NCBI RefSeq assembly: GCF_039544005.1
Contig: NZ_BAABKV010000001.1
Coordinates: 5,580,001 to 5,644,000 of the forward strand
Length of the DNA stretch: 64,000 nucleotides
Direction: 5' to 3'
DNA from: Kitasatospora paranensis
Lineage (GTDB): Bacteria > Actinomycetota > Actinomycetes > Streptomycetales > Streptomycetaceae
Shown one piece after another: positions 1 through 9,729 of the stretch. Made by a program: the position numbers and the translations under genes. Each line of letters starts with the position of its first letter. The stretch's first letter is position 1. The notes under the pieces were generated by a model. The model made no database searches, was not told the origin of the DNA, and saw only the letters and a list, made by a program, of their open reading frames with translations.

Positions 1-267
1 TACTGGGACGCGGGACCGGCGTACAGCCCGTGGGCGGGCGGCTACTACGGCTCCGGGATGCTGCCCGGTCTGGTGGCCGGCACCGTTCTCGGGTCGGTGC
101 TGGCCACGCCCGGTGACGCCTGGGCCGCGGGCGGCGGCTTCGACGGCGGCGGCGGGCCGGACGGCGGCGACTACTCGGGCGCGGACTTCGATCAGAGCGA
201 CTTCGGCGGGTTCGACGGGGGCGGTGGCTTCGACGGCGGTGGCGGCGGCGACTTCGGCGGCTTCTGA
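1..267 (+). CDS. Gly/Asp-rich C-terminus of a truncated hypothetical protein
   Basis: The reading frame is open from base 1 and ends at a TGA at 265-267, so this is the 3' end of a gene that begins outside the window. The visible part has a short hydrophobic Gly/Ala/Val segment (about codons 20-40) and then a tail of GGFDGGGG-type repeats ending in GGF. Tails of this kind are common on actinobacterial membrane-anchored proteins such as those with TPM domains, but no domain that would identify the protein lies inside the window. Its role is unknown. Confidence 0.6.
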   Translation, partial: YWDAGPAYSPWAGGYYGSGMLPGLVAGTVLGSVLATPGDAWAAGGGFDGGGGPDGGDYSGADFDQSDFGGFDGGGGFDGGGGGDFGGF

Positions 268-609
268 GCCCGCCGGGCCGGGGCGGCAGGGCCGACCGGG
301 TGACACCGGGCGGCCCTGCCGCCCGTGCGGGCCGGTGTCCGCGTCGGCGTCCGGGCTGCCGGCGGCGCGGGCCGGGGCGCCGGGCGCGGCGGGCGTCCGG
401 CATCCGATCGGGTGATTCCGGGGTCGGGGTCGCGCGCACCGCGGGGCGCCGCCGCGGCCGGGTGCGGCCGGCGGATCGCCGCCGCCGACCCCGGCGCGTG
501 CAGCCGCCGCGCACGCCCCGCACGATCGCCGGGCACCTCGGGGAGGTGCCGTGGAAGTGCCGTGAAACCCCTCGGATCCCGGCGATCGGTGTCCGACTAT
601 GGTCGGGAC
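268..609. other. gene-free stretch
   Basis: This stretch separates the Gly-rich gene from acylphosphatase. All frames through it are the Arg/Ala/Pro-rich type expected of non-coding DNA at very high GC. I see no convincing RNA gene, repeat or operator in it. Confidence 0.5.
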
Positions 610-906
610 ATGCACGATCACGACAGCAGCCGGCCCGTCCGGGTCACCGCCTGGGTGCGGGGACGGGTCCAGCAGGTCGGCTTCCGGTGGTGGACCAGAG
701 CCCGCGCCCTGGAGATCGGCGGGCTCACCGGCTACACCAGCAACCTCGGCGACGGCCGGGTGCAGGTGGTCGCCGAAGGGCTCCGCGCGGAGTGCGAGCA
801 ACTGCTCGTCGCACTCCGCGGCCCGGACACTCCGGGCCAGGTCAGCGGGGTGACCGAGATCTGGAGCGCGACCGGCGAGGGCTACCCGGACTTCGTGATC
901 CGCTAG
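610..906 (+). CDS. acyP: acylphosphatase
   Basis: This 98-aa protein is the full length of the family, which hydrolyses acyl phosphates in the cytoplasm. The N-terminal motif GRVQQVGFRWW carries the phosphate-binding loop and catalytic Arg (about residue 26). GYTSNLGDGRVQVVAEG carries the catalytic Asn (about residue 45). The ATG at 610 is the start that gives the standard short N-terminus. In streptomycetes the gene commonly lies just upstream of smc, as it does here. No sign of damage. Confidence 0.95.
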   Translation: MHDHDSSRPVRVTAWVRGRVQQVGFRWWTRARALEIGGLTGYTSNLGDGRVQVVAEGLRAECEQLLVALRGPDTPGQVSGVTEIWSATGEGYPDFVIR

Positions 907-936
907 GCGCCCGCAGGGGTGCCCGCCGAGCACACC

Positions 937-974
937 GCAGTTGCCGGGGGAGTGGAGAGACCCCCGGCAACTGC
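937..974 (+). terminator. hairpin terminator after acyP
   Basis: A perfect 14-bp inverted repeat (GCAGTTGCCGGGGG and its complement) with a 10-nt loop lies 31 bp past the acyP stop. There is no U tract, which is usual for Streptomyces terminators. The rest of the 907-1326 gap holds the promoter region of the next small gene, and I see nothing else in it. Confidence 0.7.
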
Positions 975-1326
975 CGGTGTCATCCGGTTGCCATCCGGAC
1001 GGACTCGTGGTTGACTCCGCACCAGCAGTGATCCACCTGACCCGGTGGCCCGCCCCACCCCTGGTGTGACCGTCCCGCCATGCAGGTGAGAGGCGCGCGG
1101 TAGCGTGCGGTGATCGTGTTGACCCGTTCCGTCTTTGGTGAGACGCTGGAAGCCCGCGCACAAGCCCGCGTTTCCCCGGCAGGGTCGAGTCGCCGTGTGC
1201 CCAGCTCACTGCGGCCCTCCCCGAGTGCACAACCTGCACGTCCGGTGGCACGGAGGAGTGCGTTCCCTTCCCCCTAGACCAGTACCGCGACACGGTTCGG
1301 TCACTCAGCGTGGAGGACCATACATC

Positions 1327-1530
1327 ATGGCAAAGGCGCTTCTCGGGTACGTCGGCGGCCCCGACCCGCGAATGCTCTCCGAGATGCGACGGCTGCAGCA
1401 GCGCGTCCAGGACCTGGAGGCCGAGCTCAACCGGCTCCAGACGGAGAACGACGCACTCACCGCTGTCGCTGACGAGCACTCGCTGCTCCACAGCATCGAA
1501 CTGGATCAGCGGGAGCCCGCTCTCACCTGA
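1327..1530 (+). CDS. small conserved coiled-coil protein
   Basis: This 67-aa protein begins MAKALLGYVGGPDPR and continues with a heptad-rich helix (LQQRVQDLEAELNRLQTEND) that should form a coiled coil. A GGAGGA ribosome binding site about 11 bp upstream supports the ATG at 1327. Similar short proteins occur at this position between acyP and smc in other streptomycetes. Its function is unknown to me; oligomerisation through the coiled coil is the only property the sequence supports. Confidence 0.8.
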   Translation: MAKALLGYVGGPDPRMLSEMRRLQQRVQDLEAELNRLQTENDALTAVADEHSLLHSIELDQREPALT

Positions 1531-1764
1531 TCCCGATCCGCACGATCGACGCTGTAGTGCACCGAGGCTTCCCGACAGGGATCGCAGCCTGCAAGGGACG
1601 TCCTATGTGACGTCCCTTCGTCGTCCACGAAACCCCCGCGCCCCCTTCCGAGCTGAGGCTGCCCTGGCCGCCGCGCGGTCAAACCGCCTCCTGCCCTCCC
1701 GTCCGCCACCTGGCCGGATACAGTCGCCAGCACAGCGCAGCACGCTGGCGAGGAGGTCGGACGG

Positions 1765-4700
1765 GTGCATCTGAAGAGCCTGACGCTGCGCGGATTCAAG
1801 TCGTTCGCGTCGGCCACCACACTCCGGTTCGAGCCGGGCATCACCTGCGTCGTCGGCCCGAACGGCTCCGGCAAGTCGAACGTCGTCGACGCGCTGTCCT
1901 GGGTGATGGGAGAGCAGGGCGCCAAGTCGCTGCGCGGCGGCAAGATGGAGGACGTCATCTTCGCCGGCGCGGGCGGCCGCGCCGCGCTCGGCCGCGCCGA
2001 GGTCAGCCTCACCATCGACAACACCGACGGTGCACTGCCCATCGACTACGCCGAGGTCACCATCACGCGGACGATGTTCCGCAACGGCGGCAGCGAGTAC
2101 GCGCTCAACGGCACCACCTGCCGCCTGCTCGACATCCAGGAACTGCTCTCCGACTCCGGCATCGGCCGCGAGATGCACGTCATCGTCGGCCAGGGCCGGC
2201 TCGACTCCGTCCTGCAGGCCGACCCGATGGGCCGGCGCGCCTTCATCGAGGAGGCCGCCGGCGTCCTCAAGCACCGCAAGCGCAAGGAGAAGGCGCTGCG
2301 GAAACTCGACGCCATGCAGGGCAACCTCAACCGCGTCCAGGACCTCGTCGCGGAACTGCGCCGCCAGTTGGGGCCGCTCGGCAGGCAGGCCAGGATCGCC
2401 CGTCGCGCTGCCGGCATCCAGGCCGAACTCCGCGACGCCCGCCTGCGGTTGCTCGCCGACGACCTCCTCGTGCTGCGCCGCGCCGTCGAGGCCGAGGTCG
2501 CCGACGAGCTGGCCCTGCGCCTGCGCCGCACCACCGTCGAGCAGGAACTCGCCCGCGCCGTGCAGCGCGAGGCCGTCCTGGAGGCCCAGGTCGAGCAGCT
2601 CGGACCGCGGCTGGAGGCCGCCCGGCAGACCTGGTACCGGCTCTCCTCACTCGCCGAGCGCACCCGGGGCACCATCGGCCTCGCCGAGGCAAAGGTCCGG
2701 CACGCCGCTGCCGGCGCCCAGGGGGAGGAGCGGCGCGGCCGCGACCCCGAGGAGCTCGCCCGCGAGGCGGCCCGGGTCCGCGCGGAGGAGGCCGCACTCA
2801 CCGAGGCCCTCGAAGAGGCCCGGTACGCCCTCGCCGAGAGCGTCGAGGAACGCACCGCCCTCGAACGCGCCCTCACCGCCGAGGAGGCCGCGCTGCGGAC
2901 GGCGGCCCGGGCGATCGCGGACCGGCGCGAGGGCCTCGCCCGGCTCCAGGGCCAGGCCGCCGCCGCACGCTCCCGGGCCGCCGGGGCCCGCGCCGAGACC
3001 GGCCGGCTCGCCGAGGCCCGGGACGAGGCCCTGCTGCGCGCCGAGGCCGCCCAGCAGGAGTACCGGCTCCTCCAGGACGACGCCGACGGCCGCGAGGCCG
3101 CCGGCACCGAGCAGGACGCCGCGTACGAGAGCGCCCGCGCCGACCTCGCCGCCGCCGAACGCGACGTCGTCGCCGCCCGGGACGCCGCCGGCGCCGCCGA
3201 ACGCGAACGCGCCGCCCTCACCGCCCGCCACGAGGCCCTCTCGCTGGGCCTGCGCCGCAAGGACGGCAGCAGTGCCCTGCTCGGCGCCGACGGCCCGGCC
3301 GGCGTCCTCGGCTCCGCCGCCGGACTCCTCACCGTCCGGGCCGGGTACGAGACCGCGGTGGCCGCCGCCCTCGGCGCTGCCGCCGAGGCCGTCGCCGTGG
3401 ACGGCGCGGACACCGCCGCCGAGGCGTTGCGACTGCTGCGCAAGCAGGACGCCGGCCGGGCGGCGCTCCTGCTCGCCGGCACCGCCGTTGCAGCCCCCGT
3501 CGACCGCCCCGAGCTGCCGGACGGCGCCCGGTGGGCCGCCGACCTGGTCACCGCCCCGGACGCGCTGCGCGGCGCCGTCGACCAGCTGCTGGCCGGGACG
3601 GTGGTCGTCGACGACCTCGCCGCGGCCCGGCAACTCATCGCCATCCGAACGGGGTTGACCGCCGTCACCGCCGACGGCGACCTGCTGTCGGCCGGCTTCG
3701 CGCAGGGCGGCGCGGCCGGCGCCCCCAGCCTGCTGGAGACCCAGGCCCAGGTGGCCGACGCCGCCCGCCGCATCGACGAACTCGACGCCCACTGCACCGA
3801 ATCGGCCGACCGGCTCGCCACCGCCGCCGAACGCCGTGCCGAACTCGCCGCCGCCGTCGAGCAGTCGGCCGCCGACCGGCGCCGCGCCGAGCAGGAGAGC
3901 GCCCGGCTCGCCGGCGCGCTCGGCCGCTCCGCCGGCCAGGCCCGGGCCGCCGCCGCCGAGGCCGAGCGGCTCGCCACCGCGGCCGAACGCGCCGAGGAGG
4001 CCCTCGCCGCGAGCACCGCCGCCGCCGAGGAGCTCACCGCCCGGCTGGAAGCCGCCGAGGAACTCGCCGCCGACGGCGACGACGAACCCGACACCGCCGA
4101 ACGCGACCGGCTGGCCGCCGCCGGCACCGCCGCCCGCCAGCACGAGATGGAGGCCCGGCTCGCCGTCCGCACCCACGAGGAGCGGGTCCGCTCGCTGGCC
4201 GGCCGCGCCGACCAGCTCGACCGTGCCGCCGCCGCCGAGCGGGAGGCCCGCGCCCGCGCCGCCGCCCGCCGCGAGCGCGCCCGCCACGAGGCCGCCGTCG
4301 CCACCGCCGTCGCCGACGGGGCACGCCAACTGCTCGCCGCCGTCGAGGACTCGCTCGCCCGCGCCGACACCGAGCGCACCGGGGCGGAGCAGGCCCGCGC
4401 CGCCCGCGAGGGCGAGTTGCGCACCGCCCGCGAGCACGGCCGCGAACTCAAGGCCGAACTCGACAGACTGGTCGACGCCGGCCACCGCGACGAGGTCCTC
4501 CGCGCCGAGAAGCGGCTGCGCATCGAACAGTTGGAGGCCCGCGCGCTGGAGGAGTTCGGCATCGAGGGCCAGGAGCTCCTCGACGGCTACGGCCCCGACC
4601 GGCCCGTCCCCCGCCCACCCCCGAGGAGGGCCAGGAACCCGGCGAGCCCCGCCCGTACGACCGGGCCGAGCAGGAGAAGCGGCTCAAGGCCGCCGAGCGC

Positions 4701-5360
4701 GCCTACCAGCAGCTCGGCAAGGTCAACCCGCTGGCGCTGGAGGAGTTCTCCGCGCTGGAGGAGCGGCACCGCTTCCTCGGCGAGCAGCTGGACGACCTCA
4801 AGAAGAGCCGCCGCGACCTCATGGAGATCGTCCGGGACGTCGACACCCGGGTGGAGCAGCTGTTCACCGCGGCCTTCCACGACACCGCGGCCCAGTTCGA
4901 GGGGGTGTTCGCCCGGCTCTTCCCCGGCGGCGAGGGACGCCTGGTGCTCACCGACCCGGAGTCGATGCTGACCACCGGTGTCGAGGTCGAGGCCCGCCCG
5001 CCCGGCAAGAAGGTGAAGCGGCTGTCGCTGCTCTCCGGCGGCGAGCGCTCGCTGACCGCCGTCGCCCTGCTGGTCTCCATCTTCAAGGCGCGACCCAGCC
5101 CGTTCTACGTGATGGACGAGGTCGAGGCCGCCCTCGACGAGACCAACCTGCGCCGGCTGATCGCCATCATGGAAGAGCTGCGGGAGAGCTCCCAGCTGAT
5201 CGTCATCACCCACCAGAAACTCACCATGGAGTCCGCCGACGCCCTCTACGGCGTCACCATGAAGGGCGACGGCATCTCCCAGGTGATCAGCCAGCGGCTC
5301 CGCGAGGAGCACCGCGAGCGGCGCGGCCCGGCCCGGACGCCGACCGCCGCCGCGATCTGA
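1765..5360 (+). CDS. smc: chromosome segregation protein SMC (one-base shift)
   Basis: SMC ATPase of about 1198 aa, the condensin core that compacts and segregates the chromosome with ScpA/ScpB. It starts at GTG 1765. The N-terminal half-head has FKSFA and Walker A GPNGSGKS (residues about 32-39). Two long Ala/Glu/Arg-rich coiled coils flank a hinge at about residues 480-640. The C-terminal half-head has LSLLSGGERSL and Walker B FYVMDEVEAALD. The reading frame breaks at the C run 4608-4612 in the second coiled coil and continues one frame away as PTPEEGQEPGEP; adding one C restores full length. The gene is important for growth and the coding pattern runs straight across the break, so a sequencing deletion is more likely than a real mutation. 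Confidence 0.95.
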
Positions 5361-5431
5361 CGGCGCTCCGCCACGAGCCACGCCGTCCGGCTACTCCCGG
5401 CGGCGCCGGGGCGTCGCGGATACTGGGGGTT

Positions 5432-6625
5432 ATGGAATACGTGATCCTTGCCGTAGTCATCGCCGTGGTCGCCGTCGGCGCGATCGCGGGACTCGTCGTC
5501 ACCGGCAGACGACGCAAGCCGCTGCCTCCCAAGCCCGAGGCACCCGTCATCACGCCGCCGCGCGAGCCGCAGGTCGGCGAGGAGTCCGCCCCGCCCGTCG
5601 AGGCGCCCGACCAGACGATCGAGGAGGTGCAGCTCCCGACCGCCGAGGAGGCGGGCCCGGCCCCGGCCGAGGCCGAGGCCCCGCCGGCGGTCGAGGTCCC
5701 CGAACCGACCGCGGGCCGGCTCGTCCGGCTGCGCTCCCGGCTCTCCCGGTCGCAGAACACCCTGGGCAAGGGCCTGCTCACGCTGCTCTCCCGGGACCGT
5801 CTCGACGAGGACACCTGGGAGGAGGTCGAGGACACCCTGCTCACCGCCGACGTCGGCGTGGCACCCACCCAGGAGCTGGTCGAGCGGCTGCGCACCCGGG
5901 TCAAGGTGCTCGGGACCCGCACCCCGGCGGAGCTCCGCACGCTGCTCCACGAGGAGCTCGTGGCGCTGATCGGCCCGGAGAGCGACCGCACCGTGCGCTC
6001 CACCCGGGACGGCGACGGCCCGGCCGTGGTGCTGGTGGTCGGCGTGAACGGCGTCGGCAAGACCACCACCACCGGCAAGCTGGCCCGGGTGCTGGTCGCC
6101 GACGGCCGCCGGGTGGTGCTCGGCGCCGCCGACACCTTCCGTGCCGCCGCCGCCGACCAGCTGCAGACCTGGGGCGAGCGGGTCGGCGCGCACACCGTGC
6201 GCGGCCCCGAGGGCGGCGACCCGGCCTCGGTGGCGTTCGACGCGGTCAAGGAGGGCATCGCGGAGGGCGTCGACACCGTGCTGGTCGACACCGCCGGCCG
6301 GCTGCACACCAAGACCGGTCTGATGGACGAGCTGGGCAAGGTCAAGCGGGTCGTGGAGAAGCACGGCCCGGTCGACGAGGTGCTGCTGGTGCTGGACGCC
6401 ACCACCGGTCAGAACGGCCTCGTCCAGGCCCGGGTGTTCGCCGAGGTCGTGGACATCACCGGGATCGTGCTGACCAAGCTGGACGGCACCGCCAAGGGCG
6501 GCATCGTCATCGCCGTCCAGCGCGAACTGGGCGTGCCGGTCAAGCTGGTGGGTCTCGGCGAGGGTGCCGACGATCTGGCGCCCTTCGAGCCGGCCGCCTT
6601 CGTGGACGCGCTGATCGGCGACTGA
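5432..6625 (+). CDS. ftsY: signal recognition particle receptor FtsY
   Basis: SRP receptor GTPase of 397 aa that docks ribosome-nascent chain-SRP complexes at the membrane. An N-terminal transmembrane helix (residues about 2-25, then a GRRRK stop-transfer cluster) is typical of actinobacterial FtsY. An acidic Pro/Glu-rich linker follows, then the N domain and G domain with GVNGVGKTTT (about 204), DTFRAAA, DTAGR, TKLDGTAKGG and a C-terminal GLGEGADDLAPF. It lies 71 bp after smc. Its partner ffh is also in this window, at 14.1 kb. The frame is intact. Confidence 0.97.
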   Translation: MEYVILAVVIAVVAVGAIAGLVVTGRRRKPLPPKPEAPVITPPREPQVGEESAPPVEAPDQTIEEVQLPTAEEAGPAPAEAEAPPAVEVPEPTAGRLVRLRSRLSRSQNTLGKGLLTLLSRDRLDEDTWEEVEDTLLTADVGVAPTQELVERLRTRVKVLGTRTPAELRTLLHEELVALIGPESDRTVRSTRDGDGPAVVLVVGVNGVGKTTTTGKLARVLVADGRRVVLGAADTFRAAAADQLQTWGERVGAHTVRGPEGGDPASVAFDAVKEGIAEGVDTVLVDTAGRLHTKTGLMDELGKVKRVVEKHGPVDEVLLVLDATTGQNGLVQARVFAEVVDITGIVLTKLDGTAKGGIVIAVQRELGVPVKLVGLGEGADDLAPFEPAAFVDALIGD

Positions 6626-6654
6626 CCGGCGACCGGCCGTCCCCGACCTCGACA

Positions 6655-6686
6655 ACGGGTCGTCTCCCCTGCGGGAGGCGGCCCGT
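6655..6686. terminator. bidirectional hairpin terminator
   Basis: A 14-bp inverted repeat with two G-U pairs (ACGGGTCGTCTCCC / GGGAGGCGGCCCGT) and a 4-nt loop sits between the convergent ends of ftsY and the prim-pol-like gene. It can serve both strands. Confidence 0.7.
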
Positions 6687-6695
6687 CCTGCTGTC

Positions 6696-7391
6696 TCAGC
6701 TGGCCAGCCAGGCCGGCTCGGTGCTGCGGGCACGGCCGCGGTGGCAGGCGTACGCGAGGGTGCCGAGCAGCAGTCGTGCCTCCGGCGGGCAGGCCGCGCT
6801 CTCCCGGGTCGGGCGGCGCAGCCAGCGCATCGGGCCGAGCCCGCCGAGCACGGTGGGCGGCGCCGCGACGTACGCCCCGGTGCCGTGGCAGACCAGGTCG
6901 AGCGAGGCGTCGTCCCAACCCGTCCGGTACAGCAGGTCGGGCAGCCGGCGGGCGGTGCCGGGGGCGACGAAGAACAGCAGCCGGCCCGTCGGTGCGGCCA
7001 GCACCGGCCCGACCTGGGTGCCCATCCGCTCCAGCCGGACGAGGGCCTGCAGGCCGGGTTGGGCGGGCACGTCGAGGACGTCGAAGTGCAGCCCGGCGGG
7101 CAGCAGGACGGGGGCGTCGTCGGCCCACATCCGGCGCAGCTCGGGGCCGGCGAGGCCGGCCGAGGACCGCGGCCCGGCCCCGCCGTGCAGGCCGGGCGCG
7201 GCGCAGTGCGCGGCGGCGCAGTCGCACCTGCCGGGGACACCGGCCCCGGGCGCGGTGCCGGCGGCGACCGTCCAGCCCAGCCGGGTGGTGTACTCGGCGG
7301 CCGCCTGCAGGGCGGTGGCGCGGTGGTGCCGGATGCCGCGCGGCGCCAGACGCAGGTGCCGGAGCCGGAGTTCGCCGAACAGATTGTCCAT
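6696..7391 (-). CDS. bifunctional primase/polymerase-like (prim-pol) domain protein
   Basis: This 231-aa protein looks like the N-terminal prim-pol domain found in actinobacterial chromosomes. It begins with a helix ATALQAAAEYTTRLGWTVAAGT and then has a Cys/His cluster (CDCAAAHCAAPGLHG) resembling the zinc-binding loop of that family. I chose ATG 7391 because the 74 codons upstream in the same frame are Arg/Ala-rich without domain character and a GGGGGA binding site precedes it. Any polymerase activity is inferred; I do not see an obvious DxD catalytic motif. The gene is convergent with ftsY. Confidence 0.65.
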   Translation of the reverse strand: MDNLFGELRLRHLRLAPRGIRHHRATALQAAAEYTTRLGWTVAAGTAPGAGVPGRCDCAAAHCAAPGLHGGAGPRSSAGLAGPELRRMWADDAPVLLPAGLHFDVLDVPAQPGLQALVRLERMGTQVGPVLAAPTGRLLFFVAPGTARRLPDLLYRTGWDDASLDLVCHGTGAYVAAPPTVLGGLGPMRWLRRPTRESAACPPEARLLLGTLAYACHRGRARSTEPAWLAS

Positions 7392-7935
7392 GCTTCCCCC
7401 AACACTCTCCGGTGCCCGATGGTTACGGGACTGTGACAGTGCGTCCGCGGCCGGGCGCGGTGCAGGTGGCGCACCGGCGGCGCGCGCCGGGCGGCGCGCA
7501 CCGATTCGCGCGGCCCGCGCCAGGAGTTTCCTTGCGCCGGAGGGCCGATTGCCGGATCGTCGTTCCCGCACCGCTGCCTCCGTCATCTGTCGAGCCGTCA
7601 ATGCCGGTAGCATCGGCGGCAGTTGATCCGCCCGAGGGCCGGCGGCCGAACTGTCCCGGCATGTGCCCGGGTCAACTCGGCCTGATGACCAGTGAAGCGC
7701 GCCCGGACCGCCCTTTGTTCACTCGCAGGGGTGGCGAAAGGTGGCGTTTCCCCGGCGATGCTCCCCCGGATGGCGGAAATGACGTTACGTTCGGCACACG
7801 GAACGCAGCGGACCGATCACAGTACGAGGGGTCCGTGCGGGTCGAGCAGGCACGGCACGTCGAGCAAGCGCCCGAAGACCCTCGGGCACCACGAGCGGGG
7901 CCCCGCGGCGGGGCCGGGCGGGATGGGACGTTCCC
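7392..7935. other. divergent intergenic region before nsdA
   Basis: This gap carries the start regions of the divergent prim-pol-like gene and nsdA. No open frame in it has natural composition and I see no strong hairpin. The 7780-7850 part is less GC-rich and is the likely nsdA promoter region. Confidence 0.4.
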
Positions 7936-9390
7936 ATGGGAGACAAGCAACCGAACGAGAAGCTGACGTCGTGGTTCACCCGCAGCGGCTGGTCCAAGGG
8001 CGAACTCGCCCGGCAGGTCAACCGCCGGGCACGGCAGATCGGCGCGCACCACGTCAGCACCGACACCTCCCGGGTGCGCCGCTGGCTCGACGGTGAACAA
8101 CCCCGCGAGCCCATCCCGAAGATCATGTCCGAGCTGTTCTCGGAGCGGTTCGGCTCCGTGGTCTCCATCGAGGACCTCGGCCTGCGCACCGCCGTCCCGG
8201 TCTCCACCGTCGGCGGCGGGGTCGACCTGCCGTGGAGCGGCGACCAGACCGTCCAGCTGATCAGCGAGTACTCGCGCAGCGACCTGATGCTCAACCGCCG
8301 CGGCTTCCTCGGCACCTCGCTCGCGCTGACCGCCGGCGCCGCGCTCATCGAGCCCATGCAGCGCTGGCTCACCCCGGGGCCCTCCGGCGCCCCCACGCCG
8401 ATCCTGACCGCCGCCAACGGCGGCGAGGCCTTCACCGGCCGGCTCTCCGAGCCGGAGCTCCAACTCCTGGAGCAGACCACGGTGATGTTCCGCCAGTGGG
8501 ACGCCCAGAACGGCGGCGGCCTGCGCCGCAAGGCCGTGGTCGGCCAGCTCCACGAGGTCACCGACCTGCTCCAGGAGTCGTATCCGGAGCCCACCACCAG
8601 ACGGCTCTTCCGGCTCACCTCCGAGCTCGCCCACCTCGCGGGCTGGATGTCCTACGACGTCGGCATGCACCCCAGCGCGCAGAAGTACTACGTGCTGGCC
8701 CTGCACGCCGCCAAGGAGGCGGGCGACCGGCCGTTCGGCGCCCTGATCCTCACCGACATGAGCCGCCAGATGATCCACCTCAACCGCGGCGAGGACGCCC
8801 TGGAGCTGATCCACCTCGCCCAGTACGGCAGCCGCGACACCGCCACCCCGCGCCAGCAGGCCCTGCTGTACGCGATGGAGGCCCGCGCCTACGCCACCAT
8901 CGGCGAGGTCAACCGCTGCGCCCGCGCCGCACGGCTCGCCGAGGACACCTTCAGCGACTGCCGGGCCGGCGACGGCGACCAGGACTGGCTCAAGTTCTTC
9001 TCCGAGGCCGAACTCAACGCCGAGAACGCCCACTCCTACCGCGACCTCGCCTACCACTCCAGCCGCAGCCAGCTGTACGCCTCGATGTCCGCCCCGGTCA
9101 TGGAGCGCGCCGTCGACCTGTTCCGGCAGGACGGCGACCACGTGCGCAGCTACGCCTTCAACCTGATCGGCATGGCCAGCGTCCACCTCCTGCAGAACGA
9201 GCCCGAGCAGGCCGCCGTGATGGCCGGGCAGGCCGTCGACATCGCCACCAAGGTCCGCTCGGAGCGCCTCAACACCCGCGTCCGCAAGACGTCGGAGGCC
9301 GCCAACCGGCAGTTCAAGGGAGTCCCCGAGGTCTCCCGGCTGGCCGAGCGCGTCGTGCAGGACATCCCGGAGTTCGCCTCCGCGGTCTGA
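7936..9390 (+). CDS. nsdA: NsdA, negative regulator of Streptomyces differentiation
   Basis: This 484-aa protein matches the family of NsdA, known in S. coelicolor as a repressor of sporulation and antibiotic production. The N-terminal 90 residues look DNA-binding (WSKGELARQVNRRARQIG, RVRRWLDGEQPREPIPK). A short Ala/Leu segment follows (FLGTSLALTAGAALIEP), then TPR-type helical repeats to the C-terminus (RLFRLTSELAHLAGW, ALLYAMEARAYATIGE). The position between ftsY and amtB matches that known for nsdA. The target of regulation cannot be read from the sequence. Confidence 0.9.
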   Translation: MGDKQPNEKLTSWFTRSGWSKGELARQVNRRARQIGAHHVSTDTSRVRRWLDGEQPREPIPKIMSELFSERFGSVVSIEDLGLRTAVPVSTVGGGVDLPWSGDQTVQLISEYSRSDLMLNRRGFLGTSLALTAGAALIEPMQRWLTPGPSGAPTPILTAANGGEAFTGRLSEPELQLLEQTTVMFRQWDAQNGGGLRRKAVVGQLHEVTDLLQESYPEPTTRRLFRLTSELAHLAGWMSYDVGMHPSAQKYYVLALHAAKEAGDRPFGALILTDMSRQMIHLNRGEDALELIHLAQYGSRDTATPRQQALLYAMEARAYATIGEVNRCARAARLAEDTFSDCRAGDGDQDWLKFFSEAELNAENAHSYRDLAYHSSRSQLYASMSAPVMERAVDLFRQDGDHVRSYAFNLIGMASVHLLQNEPEQAAVMAGQAVDIATKVRSERLNTRVRKTSEAANRQFKGVPEVSRLAERVVQDIPEFASAV

Positions 9391-9420
9391 CGACCGCTTC
9401 CGGCCACTCCGGCCCAGACC

Positions 9421-9495
9421 CCGACCGTGGGGGCAGTCGCGGCACCGCGTCCAACGGGCTCCCCGGCCCCGCAACCGCGGCGCCCCCACGGTCGG
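9421..9495 (+). terminator. long-loop inverted repeat after nsdA
   Basis: A perfect 14-bp inverted repeat (CCGACCGTGGGGGC / GCCCCCACGGTCGG) with a 47-nt loop begins 30 bp past the nsdA stop. It probably ends nsdA transcription before the nitrogen operon. Confidence 0.5.
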
Positions 9496-9576
9496 TGATC
9501 CACCCCCTACCGCCTGTGCTGTGCGGCGGTACGGTATCGCAAGATCTGTCATGGCACGGCCGCGGTTCACGCATCC

Positions 9577-9612
9577 GTAACGTCCCCGTCAGCGGCGTCA
9601 CGGCAGCGAAAC
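9577..9612 (+). promoter_or_regulatory. GlnR-box-like operator upstream of amtB
   Basis: The site reads GTAAC-n6-GTCAG followed by GTCAC-n6-GAAAC. The second half matches the established actinobacterial GlnR consensus (GTnAC-n6-GAAAC); the first half is weaker. It lies about 120 bp upstream of the amtB ATG, where GlnR activates amtB-glnK-glnD in S. coelicolor under nitrogen limitation. Binding is inferred. Confidence 0.6.
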
Positions 9613-9729
9613 ACCGAGCCGCATCGGCCGAAATCAGCCTTCGGCACTCTCCTCTCATCGCCGACACCCCGGGTGGCACGGGACAGGTATCCCGGGTGTG
9701 GAGCGGCTTCCATTCACGAGGAGACGCCG

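Noticed and set aside
2046..4562. Very long open frames antisense to smc (and similar ones antisense to ftsY, glnD and rpsB-tsf)
   Set aside because: Their Ser/Arg/Ala-only composition is the usual shadow of GC-rich third positions of the sense gene. They have no domains and no ribosome sites.
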